Shown here: positions 9,915-17,939 of the stretch, piece by piece
How positions within the stretch are numbered: position 1 is the stretch's first letter
Layout of the letters: each line of letters opens with the position of its first letter
Assembly: GCF_019396355.1 (NCBI RefSeq)
Contig: NZ_JAHKRK010000009.1
Span: 1-64,000, forward strand
Origin: Pseudonocardia nigra
GTDB taxonomy: Bacteria; Actinomycetota; Actinomycetes; Mycobacteriales; Pseudonocardiaceae
Direction of reading: 5' to 3'
DNA length: 64,000 nt
Notes under the pieces: generated by a model
Told to the model about the DNA's origin: nothing
Seen by the model: only the letters and a program-made list of their open reading frames with translations
The model's database searches: none
Made by a program: the position numbers and the translations under genes

Positions 9915-11489
9915 ATGCCAGTCCGCAGCCCCTACCCGGACGTCGAGATCCCCGAGGTCTCGCTGTTCGACTTCCTTTTCACCGATTTCGGTGATCGGGC
10001 GGACGCGCCCGCGCTGATCGACGGCGGATCCGGGGCGGCGGTGACCTTCACCGAGCTGAAGGGCATGGTGCTGAAGATCGCCGCTGCGTTGGCCGAGCGC
10101 GGCATCGGGGCGGGCGACGTCGTCGGCGTGTTCGCGCCCAACACCCCGTACTACGCGGCCGTGTTCCACGGCATCCTGCGGGCGAACGCGATCGTCACCA
10201 GCGCCAACTCGCTCTACACCCCGGGCGAGCTCGCACACCAGCTCTCCGACTCCGGCGCGAAGCTGCTGTTCACCGTGTCCCCGTTCGTGGACCGGGCCGC
10301 AGCGGCCGTCGCCGAGGCGGGCATGCCGGCCGACTCGATCATCGTGCTGGACGGTGCCGAGGGCTACACCTCACTGCGCGACCTGCTGGCCACCTCCGCC
10401 GAGCCGCCCGCCGCGACCGTCGGCCCGGCCGACACGGCCGTGCTCCCGTACTCCTCGGGCACCACCGGCCGGGCCAAGGGCGTGATCCTCACGCACCGCA
10501 ACCTGGTGGCGAACCTCCAGCAGATCAAGCCGCTGGGCAACGTCGGCACCGACACCAAGATCCTCGCGGTGCTGCCGTTCTTCCACATCTACGGCATGAC
10601 GGTGATGATGAACCAGGGCCTGCACGCGCGGGCCACCGTCGTCACGATGCCCAAGTTCGACCTGCCGGAGTTCCTGCGGGTCATCTCCGAGTACCAGGTC
10701 CAGCGGGTCTACATCGCGCCGCCGGTGGCCGTCGCGCTCGCGAAGCACCCGATCGTCGACCAGTACGACCTGTCCTGCGTCGACATCGTCTTCTCCGGCG
10801 CCGCCCCGCTCGACGCCGAGCTCGGCCACGCCGTGGCCAAGCGCCTGAACTGCACCGTGCTGCAGGGATACGGCATGACCGAGCTCAGCCCGGTGAGCCA
10901 CGCGATGCCCGACGACCGGCCCGACATCGACCTCAACAGCGTCGGCGTCGCCATCCCGAACGTGCTGAGCAAGCTCGTCGATCCCGACACCGGCGAGGAG
11001 GTCGGCCCCGGCGGGCGCGGCGAGCTGTGGGTGAAGGGCCCCAACGTGATGGTGGGGTACCTCAACAACCCGGAGGCCACCGCGGCCACCCTGGACGCCG
11101 ACGGCTACCTGCACACCGGCGACGTGGCCACGGTCACCGACGACGGCGTGTTCACGATCGTCGACCGGGTGAAGGAGCTGATCAAGTACAAGGGCTACCA
11201 GGTTCCGCCCGCCGAGCTGGAGGCCCTGCTGCTCACCCACGACAAGATCGCCGACGCCGCCGTGATCGGGGTGCGTGACGAGGAGGGCGAGGAGGTGCCC
11301 AAGGCGTTCGTCGTGCGCCAGGAGTCGGCCGCCGACCTCACCGTCGAGGACGTGATGACCTTCGTCGCCGAGCGAATCGCCCCGCACAAGAAGGTGCGGG
11401 TGGTCGAGTTCATCGAGCAGATCCCCAAGTCGGCGTCGGGCAAGATCCTGCGCAAGGACCTGCGGGCTCGGGAAGCGGCGACGAGCTGA
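9915..11489 (+). CDS. 4-coumarate-CoA ligase-like AMP-forming acyl-CoA ligase
   Basis: 524-residue member of the ANL superfamily. Motifs in order: the AMP-binding P-loop YSSGTTGRAKGV, FFHIYGM, the A5 motif GYGMTELSPVSH, the A7 motif YLHTGDVA, A8 VDRVKELIKYKGYQV, and the catalytic lysine near the end in SASGKILRKDL. GYGMTELSP and KGYQVPPAELE are typical of the 4-coumarate/long-chain branch, so the substrate is likely an aromatic or medium-chain carboxylic acid, activated to its CoA thioester in the cytoplasm. The ATG has a CAAGGGAG binding site 6 bases upstream. The gene stands alone; no neighbour suggests the pathway. Confidence 0.9.
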   Translation: MPVRSPYPDVEIPEVSLFDFLFTDFGDRADAPALIDGGSGAAVTFTELKGMVLKIAAALAERGIGAGDVVGVFAPNTPYYAAVFHGILRANAIVTSANSLYTPGELAHQLSDSGAKLLFTVSPFVDRAAAAVAEAGMPADSIIVLDGAEGYTSLRDLLATSAEPPAATVGPADTAVLPYSSGTTGRAKGVILTHRNLVANLQQIKPLGNVGTDTKILAVLPFFHIYGMTVMMNQGLHARATVVTMPKFDLPEFLRVISEYQVQRVYIAPPVAVALAKHPIVDQYDLSCVDIVFSGAAPLDAELGHAVAKRLNCTVLQGYGMTELSPVSHAMPDDRPDIDLNSVGVAIPNVLSKLVDPDTGEEVGPGGRGELWVKGPNVMVGYLNNPEATAATLDADGYLHTGDVATVTDDGVFTIVDRVKELIKYKGYQVPPAELEALLLTHDKIADAAVIGVRDEEGEEVPKAFVVRQESAADLTVEDVMTFVAERIAPHKKVRVVEFIEQIPKSASGKILRKDLRAREAATS

Positions 11490-11716
11490 GCCGTCGGTCG
11501 CTTCCGGGGCCGTCCACGGGACCGGTGCGGAACAGGCGACTTCCCCGGCACCCACTCAGGCGCCGGGGCACTCGTCGTCCGGATGACTCGTCGAGCATCG
11601 ATCGCGGCGCCGACGGCGGCGCGGTCGAGCAGGCGCGGTGTTCACCGGCTGCGGCGGGAGTCTGAGCGTTCGGGGCCTCACCAGGACGCCGACACTGCAG
11701 GTCAGCAGATGACCGT

Positions 11717-11920
11717 TCAGTGGACGACGCTGTACCAGTGCGCCGCCTCGCCCGGGATCGGGGTCAGTCGCACGTTCGTCCCGCCGGGGTGGTGGAACAG
11801 GCGCACGCCGTCACCGAGCAGCACCGGGGCGACGAACACGAGGACCTCGTCGAGCAGCCTTGCCTCGATGCACTGCTCGGCGACGTTCGCGCCGAGGACG
11901 TTCACGTACTTGTCGCCGGC
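11717..11920 (-). pseudogene. C-terminal remnant of a RibD-type dihydrofolate reductase family gene
   Basis: About 68 codons read KYVNVLGANVAEQC, LLDEVLVFVAPVLLGDG, VRLFHHPGG and a normal stop, the end of the RibD C-terminal/DHFR-like family common in actinomycetes. Upstream of the AGDK position the frame loses all similarity and the N-terminal two thirds are absent, so this is a truncated remnant. It overlaps, in another frame, the tail of a short secreted-protein gene, consistent with a deletion that joined two genes. No start codon or binding site precedes it. Confidence 0.7.
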
Positions 11921-12197
11921 GGCGCTCGGCCGCCTGGTGTCCGCCCGGTGCCGCGTCCGGTTGCCCGGCCGCCCCTGGCCAGGTCGGCAGGCCGTTGCGC
12001 GTCCCGGCGGTCGCGTCGTCGTCCGCGCCCTCGAGCACGTCGAGCAGCGACCCGCGGGCATCCGCAGTGGGCGGGGTCGGGGGTCCGGCGGTCGGCGCGG
12101 CCGCCGCCTGCCCGATGAAGGTGAGCCCGGCGAGCACGGTCAGGACCGCCATCGCGGTGCCCAGCAGGCGCCGAAAACCCCCGGCTGCCTGCTGCAC
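11811..12197 (-). CDS. Short exported protein, probably truncated by a deletion
   Basis: The GTG start has an excellent binding site (GGAGGT, 9 bases upstream), followed by a clear signal peptide: a basic GFRR, a hydrophobic core TAMAVLTVLAGLTFIG, and an AAAAP cleavage region. A Pro/Thr-rich segment and SLLDVLEGADDD follow. The last ~35 residues are Arg-rich and come from reading the DHFR-family remnant in the wrong frame, so the original C-terminus is lost. The parent family cannot be recognised. Possibly expressed but unlikely to be functional. Confidence 0.45.
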   Translation of the reverse strand: MQQAAGGFRRLLGTAMAVLTVLAGLTFIGQAAAAPTAGPPTPPTADARGSLLDVLEGADDDATAGTRNGLPTWPGAAGQPDAAPGGHQAAERRRRQVRERPRRERRRAVHRGKAARRGPRVRRPGAAR

Positions 12198-12352
12198 GAA
12201 TCCGCTACCTCCGTCTTTACCTGCCTTTGACCCTACCGTGTGATCAGCGGCCGCCGCGCCGTCGACCACAGCCGCTTGCCTGCGCGGCAGCCCCGGTGGT
12301 GCACTTTCCCGGTGATCCCCCGGCCGACGTCGCACCGTGCGCCGTCCCGACC

Positions 12353-13111
12353 ATGACCGCGCGGACCCTCGACCGCCTCGCGGGTGAGCCGCTGTGGGCG
12401 CAGCTGCTCGCCGACCTGCGCCGCCGTCTGGAGCACGACGAGTTCACCTCGGCCTTCCCCGGCGAGCTGGCGCTCGTGGCCGAGTACGGCGTCAGCAGGC
12501 ACACGGTGCGCGAGGCGGTGCGCAGACTGCGCGAGGAGGGGCTCGTGATCGCCGGACGCGGCCGCACCCCGCGGCGTGCGGAGCCTGCCGAGATCGAGCA
12601 GTCCCTCGGGGAGATGTTCAGCCTGTTCTCCGCGGTGGAGGCGACCGGGCAGGTGCAGCGAAGCGTCGTGCGCACGCTGGACGTGCGGGCGGACGGGGTG
12701 GTGGCGGCACGGCTCGGGCTGGAGGAGTCGACGCCGCTGGTGCACCTGGAGCGCCTGCGGTTCGCCGACTCCGATCCGCTGGCCGTCGACCGCGTCTGGC
12801 TGCCGGAGGAGCTCGCGGCGCCGCTGCTCGACGTCGACTTCGGGCGCACCGGCCTCTACGCCGAGTACGCGGCGCGCTGCGGCGTGCGCGTCACGGGCGG
12901 CAGCGAGCGGATCCGCGCGGTCGTCCCGGCTCCTGCCGAACGCGAACTGCTCGGCGTCGACGTGGGCGTGGCGGCCTTCGCCATCGACCGGCTCGGCATC
13001 GCAGGCGAGCGGCCCGTCGAGTGGCGGCAGACGCTCGTGCGCGCCGACCGGTTCAGCGTGACCGCGCGCTTCTCCGCCATCGAGGGCTACCGGATGGACA
13101 TCGGGGCGTGA
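12353..13111 (+). CDS. GntR-family transcriptional regulator with UTRA domain (HutC subfamily)
   Basis: 252 residues. An N-terminal winged helix-turn-helix of the GntR type is seen in PLWAQLLADLRRRLE, PGELALVAEYGVSRHTVREA and VRRLREEGLVIAGRGR (residues ~10-75). The rest has UTRA ligand-domain hallmarks: RTLDVRADGVVAARLGL, PLVHLERLRFADSDPLA, GLYAEYAARCGVRVTGG and the terminal FSVTARFS. Such proteins are usually repressors responding to a small acidic or sugar metabolite. The ATG at MTARTLD is chosen because similarity begins there. Its stop lies 9 bases from the convergent VOC gene. The target genes are not evident. Confidence 0.85.
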   Translation: MTARTLDRLAGEPLWAQLLADLRRRLEHDEFTSAFPGELALVAEYGVSRHTVREAVRRLREEGLVIAGRGRTPRRAEPAEIEQSLGEMFSLFSAVEATGQVQRSVVRTLDVRADGVVAARLGLEESTPLVHLERLRFADSDPLAVDRVWLPEELAAPLLDVDFGRTGLYAEYAARCGVRVTGGSERIRAVVPAPAERELLGVDVGVAAFAIDRLGIAGERPVEWRQTLVRADRFSVTARFSAIEGYRMDIGA

Positions 13112-13120
13112 CGCACGGGG

Positions 13121-13630
13121 TCACGCGGTCGCGGCGACCGAGACCCCGATCCCGCCCTTCGTGTCGGCGCCGTACCGGGCGATCTCGGCCTCGAGGTCGA
13201 GCGGTGCCGTGGTCATCTGCACGTCGGGGGTGAGCCGGTCGGCGGGCACCAGCCAGCTGACCTCGAACTCGATCCCGTCCGGGTCGCGGGCGTAGAGCGC
13301 CTTCGTCGACCCGTGGTCGGACACACCGGCGAGCGCGCCACGCCCGCTCAGCACACCGGCGATCCGCTGCAGCTCGGCGAGGGTGTCGACCTCCCACGCC
13401 AGGTGGTAGAGCCCCACGGTCGTGCGGCCAGCCTGCGAGGCGCCCGCGTCGGGGCCGATCGCGAACAGTCCCAGGTCGTGGTCGTTGGTGGAGGACTCGG
13501 CCTGGAGGAAGGCGGCGCGGCCGGGTGCACCGGCGACGACGCGGAACCCGAGGGCCCGGCTGTAGAACTCGACGCTGGCGTCGAGGTCGCGGATGTAGAG
13601 CACGGCGTGGTTGAGGCGCTGGACGGGCAT
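13121..13630 (-). CDS. VOC-family (glyoxalase/dioxygenase-like) protein
   Basis: 169 residues with two beta-alpha-beta-beta-beta modules of the vicinal oxygen chelate superfamily: LNHAVLYIRDLDASVEFY, ALGFRVV, LYHLAWEVDTLAEL and YARDPDGIEFEVSW. Metal ligand candidates are His8, the His of LYHLAWEV and the Glu of IEFEV, so catechol dioxygenase or glyoxalase-like chemistry is possible. The ATG is preferred over a GTG one codon earlier because AGGGG lies 7 bases upstream. It is divergent from a MarR regulator, and the 84-base gap holds a matched pair of operator half-sites, so control by that regulator is likely. Confidence 0.85.
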   Translation of the reverse strand: MPVQRLNHAVLYIRDLDASVEFYSRALGFRVVAGAPGRAAFLQAESSTNDHDLGLFAIGPDAGASQAGRTTVGLYHLAWEVDTLAELQRIAGVLSGRGALAGVSDHGSTKALYARDPDGIEFEVSWLVPADRLTPDVQMTTAPLDLEAEIARYGADTKGGIGVSVAATA

Positions 13631-13645
13631 CACGATCCCCTTTTA

Positions 13646-13691
13646 TTGAGTGTTCAACTAGAACGGTACGGCAGAACACATGAACACTCAA
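13646..13691. promoter_or_regulatory. Putative MarR operator: 11-bp inverted repeat in the divergent VOC/MarR promoter
   Basis: TTGAGTGTTCA at 13646-13656 and its exact complement TGAACACTCAA at 13681-13691, separated by 24 bases (centre to centre 35 bp). The first site is itself near-palindromic (TTGA-N4-TCAA). The second overlaps the -35 region of the marR promoter, whose -10 is TAATCT at 13703-13708. Confidence 0.7.
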
Positions 13692-13714
13692 CTGTCTTCC
13701 CGTAATCTGGGTGT

Positions 13715-14245
13715 GTGAACCGCAACGACGAGCGCTGGCTCGAACCCGACGAGCTGGACGCGTGGCTGTCCTACGTCGCGGCGAGCGCGCTCCTGGAGGC
13801 GGCGCTGGACCGGCAGCTGCAACGCGCCTCCGGCATGCCGCACGCCTACTACCAGATCCTCGCGATGCTCTCCGAGGTCCCGGGCCGCACCCTGCGGATG
13901 AGCGACCTGGCCGCGATCACGCAGAGCTCGCAGAGCAGGCTCTCGCATGCCGTCGCCCGGCTCGAGCGCAACGGCTGGGTGCGCCGGACGCCCTGCCCGA
14001 ACGACCGCCGCAGCACGCTGACCCGGCTCACCGACGACGGGTTCGCCGCACTCGCCGCGGCCGCGCCCGGACACGTGCGGGCCGTGCGCGAGCACCTGTT
14101 CGACCGGCTGACCCCTGAGCAGGTCGGCCAGCTGCGCGACATCTGCCGGGCCGTCGTCTCCGGGTTGTCGCCCGACGCGGAGCCGACGCGGCTGCCGCAG
14201 GCGCTCGCCGAGGCGGACCCGACCGGCACCGACGACACGCACTGA
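13715..14245 (+). CDS. MarR-family transcriptional regulator
   Basis: 176 residues with the MarR winged helix: LPHAYYQIL-like helix, LRMSDLAAITQSSQSRLSHAVARLE (recognition helix around residues 65-85), and the wing GWVRRTPCPNDRRSTLTRLTDDG, which has the conserved Asp-Arg-Arg. The GTG start lies exactly seven bases after a TAATCT -10 hexamer, so the message is probably leaderless. It faces the VOC gene across a shared inverted-repeat operator, the usual arrangement for a MarR repressor controlling itself and a divergent enzyme. The ligand is unknown but probably an aromatic compound, given the VOC partner. Confidence 0.88.
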   Translation: MNRNDERWLEPDELDAWLSYVAASALLEAALDRQLQRASGMPHAYYQILAMLSEVPGRTLRMSDLAAITQSSQSRLSHAVARLERNGWVRRTPCPNDRRSTLTRLTDDGFAALAAAAPGHVRAVREHLFDRLTPEQVGQLRDICRAVVSGLSPDAEPTRLPQALAEADPTGTDDTH

Positions 14246-14324
14246 CGGCGCCCGCCCGACCGGTGTCACCCCTGGTGCCGCGGCCGCGAGTGGGCGACCA
14301 TGTCCCTGATCGGGAGGGGGACCG

Positions 14325-14936
14325 ATGCGGAACGCGGTGCCGCGCGTCGCGCTGGCGCTGGCCGTCGCACTGGCGGCCGCCGGCTGCACCGCCACCGTCG
14401 CCGGCCGCGCCGCCCCGGACCCGGCTGCGCTGTCGACCCCGCCGTCCCCCACCGCCGTACCGCTCCCTCCGCGGGAGGGGGAGTTCACCGACGCGCAGGG
14501 TCGCTTCGCGCTCGTCCCCCCGGCGGGGTGGGTCGCCGACACCAGCGGTGTCCAGAACACGGCCGTGCTGTTCGTCGACCCGCAACCGTTCCACGCCACG
14601 GCCGGCCCGTTCAGCGCCAACATCAACGTCCTGGTGCAGGAGCGGGCGACGGACCTGCAGGCCACCGTCGCCGGGGTGCGCCGCGAGCTGGCGGACGTGC
14701 CGGGATACGGCTCCACGGCCGACGAATCGGTCGTCCTCGCCGACGGCACGCCCGCGCACCTGTTCGGAGGCACGTTCCGCCACCCGGAGATCGGGTTCGA
14801 GCTGCGCAACCTCCAGCTGTTCACCGTGCACGACGGGGCCACCGTCATCATCACCGGCACGGCGCCGGTGGAGGCCTGGGCGGACTACGAAGCGGCCATC
14901 GACACGTCGCTGCGCACCCTGACGGTGGCCGCCTGA
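14325..14936 (+). CDS. LpqN/LpqT-like lipoprotein
   Basis: 203 residues. The signal peptide ends in a lipobox (LAAAGC, Cys about residue 21). A Pro/Thr linker is followed by a domain starting [17 protein letters not shown] with [43 protein letters not shown] and TGTAPVEAW, resembling the mycobacterial LpqN/LpqT (PsbP-like) lipoprotein family. It is probably membrane-anchored on the outer face. The ATG has GGGAGGGGG upstream. Function is not established. It precedes gpmA by 31 bases. Confidence 0.72.
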   Translation: MRNAVPRVALALAVALAAAGCTATVAGRAAPDPAALSTPPSPTAVPLPPREGEFTDAQGRFALVPPAGWVADTSGVQNTAVLFVDPQPFHATAGPFSANINVLVQERATDLQATVAGVRRELADVPGYGSTADESVVLADGTPAHLFGGTFRHPEIGFELRNLQLFTVHDGATVIITGTAPVEAWADYEAAIDTSLRTLTVAA

Positions 14937-14967
14937 GAAGTCGCCGCCGCCTGGCAGAGTTGCACCC

Positions 14968-15702
14968 ATGGGAACACTGGTGCTGCTGCGACACGGACAG
15001 AGCGTGTGGAACGCCGAGAACCTCTTCACCGGCTGGGTGGACGTGCCCCTGTCCGAGACCGGCGAGCAGGAGGCGCGCCGCGGCGGCGAGCTGATGCGCG
15101 AGACCGGGCTCCTGCCGGACGTCGTGCACACGTCCCTGCTGCGCCGGGCGATCTCCACGGCGAACCTGGCGCTGGACGCCTGCGACCGGCACTGGATCCC
15201 GGTGCGGCGCGACTGGCGACTCAACGAACGGCACTACGGCGCCCTACAGGGCAAGGACAAGAAGCAGACCCTCGAGCAGTTCGGCGAGGAGCAGTTCATG
15301 GAGTGGCGCCGCTCCTACGACGTCCCGCCGCCCCCGATCGAGCCGGGCTCGGAGTTCGACCAGGACGGCGACCCGCGCTACGCGCCCGGCGAGGTGCCGC
15401 GCACCGAGTGCCTCGCCGACGTCGTGCAGCGGTTCCTGCCGTACTGGGAGGAGTGCGTCGTCCCCGACCTGCGCGCGGGCAAGGTCGTGCTGCTCGCCGC
15501 GCACGGCAACTCGCTGCGGGCGCTCGTCAAGCACCTGGACCAGATCTCCGACAGCGACATCGTCGGGCTGAACATCCCCACCGGCATCCCGCTGCGCTAC
15601 GAGCTCGACGAGGACCTGCGCCCGACGGTCAGCGGCGGCACCTACCTCGACCCGGAGGCGGCGGCGACGGCAGCGGCGGCGGTGGCGTCCCAGGGGCGCT
15701 GA
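14968..15702 (+). CDS. gpmA: 2,3-bisphosphoglycerate-dependent phosphoglycerate mutase
   Basis: 244 residues, standard for dPGM. It interconverts 3- and 2-phosphoglycerate in glycolysis. Visible motifs: [12 protein letters not shown] with the phospho-accepting His9, [40 protein letters not shown] with the acid/base Glu, and [15 protein letters not shown] with the second catalytic His. A CAGAGT hexamer ends about seven bases before the ATG, consistent with a leaderless transcript. It is followed by the senX3-regX3 pair, as in mycobacteria (gpm1-senX3-regX3). Confidence 0.95.
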   Translation: MGTLVLLRHGQSVWNAENLFTGWVDVPLSETGEQEARRGGELMRETGLLPDVVHTSLLRRAISTANLALDACDRHWIPVRRDWRLNERHYGALQGKDKKQTLEQFGEEQFMEWRRSYDVPPPPIEPGSEFDQDGDPRYAPGEVPRTECLADVVQRFLPYWEECVVPDLRAGKVVLLAAHGNSLRALVKHLDQISDSDIVGLNIPTGIPLRYELDEDLRPTVSGGTYLDPEAAATAAAAVASQGR

Positions 15703-15755
15703 GCGGAGCTTGCGGAGCGAACCGGGAGAGCTGAGCGGAGCTCGCGGGGCGGACC
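15698..15755. repeat. Short direct repeat after gpmA
   Basis: Two copies of a ~25-base unit starting GCTGAGCGGAGCT, about 33 bases apart; the first overlaps the gpmA stop codon. The core CGCTGAGCGGAGCT recurs at the end of the gene that stops at 41754, so it may be a genome-wide 3'-end-associated motif. Function unknown. Confidence 0.5.
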
Positions 15756-15784
15756 CGTGCTGACCGGACGGGTTCCCCGACCGG

Positions 15785-15801
15785 GTGAACTCTGTGTGAA
15801 C
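15785..15801. promoter_or_regulatory. PHO-box-like direct repeat upstream of senX3-regX3
   Basis: GTGAAC at 15785-15790 and again at 15796-15801, exactly 11 bases apart. On the other strand this reads GTTCAC-N5-GTTCAC, the form of the 11-nt direct-repeat units bound by actinomycete PhoP/RegX3 regulators. It lies 95 bases upstream of the senX3 start, where autoregulation by RegX3 would be expected. Confidence 0.6.
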
Positions 15802-15895
15802 GAGGGCGGAAATCTGCCGTTTTCCGACGTCAGCAGCGTCACGGCGGGGCCTGTGGACTGGCCTTCCGACCCGTCGGCCTGCCTACGATGCGGCC

Positions 15896-17089
15896 GTGAA
15901 CGCGCTGCTGTGGGTGGCGATCGCCGCCGGGGCGCTCGCGCTCGGCCTGGTGCTCGGGGCCCGCTGGGGTACCCGGCAGGCCGAGGGCGCCCCCGCCCCT
16001 GTGGAGGACCTGCCGGGCCCGCCGGTGGCGGACCTGCTGCAACGGGTGTTCCGCTCGTCGGACGAGGGCCTCGCGGTGCTGAACCGCAGCGGCGACGTGG
16101 TGCTGCACAACGAGCGCGCCGAGGAGCTCGGCGTTGTCCGGGCGGGGCGCCCTGACGCCCGGGCCGCCGCCGCTGGGCAGCAGGTGCTGCAGGCCGGCAC
16201 CACGATCGCGGTCGACCTGTCCCCGCTGGACCACCGGGGCCGTCAGCCGGCCGCGGTGCTCGCCCACGTCCGGCCGCTCGGCGACGGGTTCAGCATGGTG
16301 GAGGCCGACGACACGTCGGAGGCCGTGCGGCTGGAGGCGACCCGCCGCGACTTCGTCGCGAACGTCAGCCACGAGCTGAAGACGCCGGTCGGCGCCGTCG
16401 GGCTGCTGGCCGAGGCGGTGCTCGACGCGGCGGACGACCCCGAGGAGGTCCGCCGGTTCGGCACGAAGATCCTCAACGAGGCCACGCGGCTGGGCAACCT
16501 CGTCACCGAGCTGATCGCGCTCTCCCGGCTCACCGGCGCCGAGCGGCTGCCCGAGCTGTGCACCGTCGACGTCGACGAGGTCATCCGGGAAGCACTGGCC
16601 CGGTGCAAGCTGTCGGCGGAGTCGGCGGGGATCGAGATCATCGTGGACGCGCCGTCGGGCCTCGAGGTCGACGGCGATCGGACGCTGCTGGTCACCGCCC
16701 TGTCCAACCTCGTGGAGAACGCGATCGCCTACTCGCCGGCCGAGGCGTCGGTGTCGGTGTCGCGGCGCCGGGCGGGGGACTGGGTGGAGATCGCGGTGAC
16801 CGACCGGGGCATCGGCATCGCCCCGGAGCACCAGAAGCGGGTGTTCGAACGGTTCTTCCGCGTCGACCCCGCCCGGTCGCGCGCCACCGGCGGGACGGGG
16901 CTCGGGCTCGCGATCGTCAAGCACGTGCTCGCCAACCACGGCGGCGAGGTGCGCCTGTGGAGCAGCCCGGGCACCGGCTCGACCTTCACCATGCGGCTGC
17001 CCGTCTCCACCGTGTCCGACGACGAGGCCGGGGACGAGCCCGACGGCGCCGTCCGCCGCACCGCAGACCTACCCGACCGCGTCGGGTGA
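15896..17089 (+). CDS. senX3: Phosphate-sensing sensor histidine kinase SenX3
   Basis: 397 residues. One or two N-terminal membrane helices (residues ~3-23), a PAS-like segment (~45-140), then the dimerisation/phosphoacceptor box FVANVSHELKTPVGAVGLLA with His159, and a GHKL ATPase domain with N-box LVENAIAYSP, DRGIGIAPEHQKRVFERFFR, and GGTGLGLAIVKHV. SenX3 with RegX3 governs the phosphate-starvation response. The GTG follows a TACGAT -10 hexamer by seven bases, so translation is probably leaderless. A PHO-box-like direct repeat lies upstream. regX3 follows 14 bases after the stop. Confidence 0.93.
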   Translation: MNALLWVAIAAGALALGLVLGARWGTRQAEGAPAPVEDLPGPPVADLLQRVFRSSDEGLAVLNRSGDVVLHNERAEELGVVRAGRPDARAAAAGQQVLQAGTTIAVDLSPLDHRGRQPAAVLAHVRPLGDGFSMVEADDTSEAVRLEATRRDFVANVSHELKTPVGAVGLLAEAVLDAADDPEEVRRFGTKILNEATRLGNLVTELIALSRLTGAERLPELCTVDVDEVIREALARCKLSAESAGIEIIVDAPSGLEVDGDRTLLVTALSNLVENAIAYSPAEASVSVSRRRAGDWVEIAVTDRGIGIAPEHQKRVFERFFRVDPARSRATGGTGLGLAIVKHVLANHGGEVRLWSSPGTGSTFTMRLPVSTVSDDEAGDEPDGAVRRTADLPDRVG

Positions 17090-17103
17090 GTTGAGAGGAT
17101 CAC

Positions 17104-17793
17104 ATGACCAGGGTGCTCATCGTGGAGGACGAGGAGTCCTTCGCCGACCCGCTCGCGTTCCTGCTCCGCAAGGAGGGGTTCACCACGGCCATCGCCACCA
17201 CGGGGCAGGACGCGCTGGAGGAGTTCGACCGCAACGGCGCCGACATCGTGCTGCTCGACCTCATGCTCCCCGGCATGAGCGGCACCGACGTCTGCAAGGC
17301 GCTGCGCACCCGCTCGGCCGTCCCCGTGATCATGGTGACCGCCCGGGACAGCGAGATCGACAAAGTCGTCGGCCTGGAGCTCGGCGCCGACGACTACGTC
17401 ACCAAGCCCTACTCGGCCCGCGAGCTGATCGCCCGGGTGCGCGCCGTGCTCCGCCGCGGCGGCGAGGGCGGACCCGAGACCGACGGGCTGCCCGGCGTGT
17501 TGGAGGCCGGCCCCGTGCGGATGGACGTCGAGCGGCACGTGGTCGCGGTGAACGGCGCCGAAATCGCCCTGCCGCTCAAGGAGTTCGACCTGCTCGAGTA
17601 CCTCCTGCGCAACGTCGGGCGGGTGCTCACCCGCGGCCAGCTCATCGACCGGGTGTGGGGGGCCGACTACGTCGGCGACACCAAGACCCTCGACGTGCAC
17701 GTCAAGCGGCTGCGGTCGAAGGTGGAGTCGGACCCGAGCGCACCGCAGCACCTGGTGACGGTGCGCGGGCTGGGCTACAAGTTCGAGAGCTGA
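17104..17793 (+). CDS. regX3: Phosphate response regulator RegX3 (OmpR/PhoB family)
   Basis: 229 residues. The receiver domain has the acidic pair Glu8-Asp9, phosphoacceptor Asp52 in LLDLMLPGMSG, Thr of MVTARD, and the conserved Lys of VTKPYSARELIARV. The C-terminal winged helix has EFDLLEYLLRNVGRVLTR, LIDRVWG, and TLDVHVKRLRSKVE, closing with the typical VRGLGYKFES. It should bind PHO-box-type direct repeats such as the one before senX3. It is the second gene of a two-gene operon; a hairpin-forming repeat lies 38 bases beyond the stop. Confidence 0.95.
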   Translation: MTRVLIVEDEESFADPLAFLLRKEGFTTAIATTGQDALEEFDRNGADIVLLDLMLPGMSGTDVCKALRTRSAVPVIMVTARDSEIDKVVGLELGADDYVTKPYSARELIARVRAVLRRGGEGGPETDGLPGVLEAGPVRMDVERHVVAVNGAEIALPLKEFDLLEYLLRNVGRVLTRGQLIDRVWGADYVGDTKTLDVHVKRLRSKVESDPSAPQHLVTVRGLGYKFES

Positions 17794-17831
17794 GCGGCCG
17801 GCGCGCGGTGTCTGCGCGATGTCGACGAAAG

Positions 17832-17899
17832 CCCGCTGATCAAGGCGCCGATGTCCTTTGTTGATCTGTCAGGGCGACGTCTGCGCCTTGATCAGCGGG
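17832..17899. repeat. Palindromic element family C, copy 1
   Basis: A 17-bp perfect inverted repeat (arm 17832-17848, beginning CCCGCTGATCAAGGCGC) around a 34-base centre. Read on the minus strand, the element is about 88% identical over ~70 bases to the element at 18955-19027, so the two are inverted copies flanking the DUF559-like gene. It can also form a terminator-like hairpin after regX3. Confidence 0.85.
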
Positions 17900-17939
17900 G
17901 TTCCGAGGCACGCAGCGTCGCCGCTTCACCTCGGCGGGG

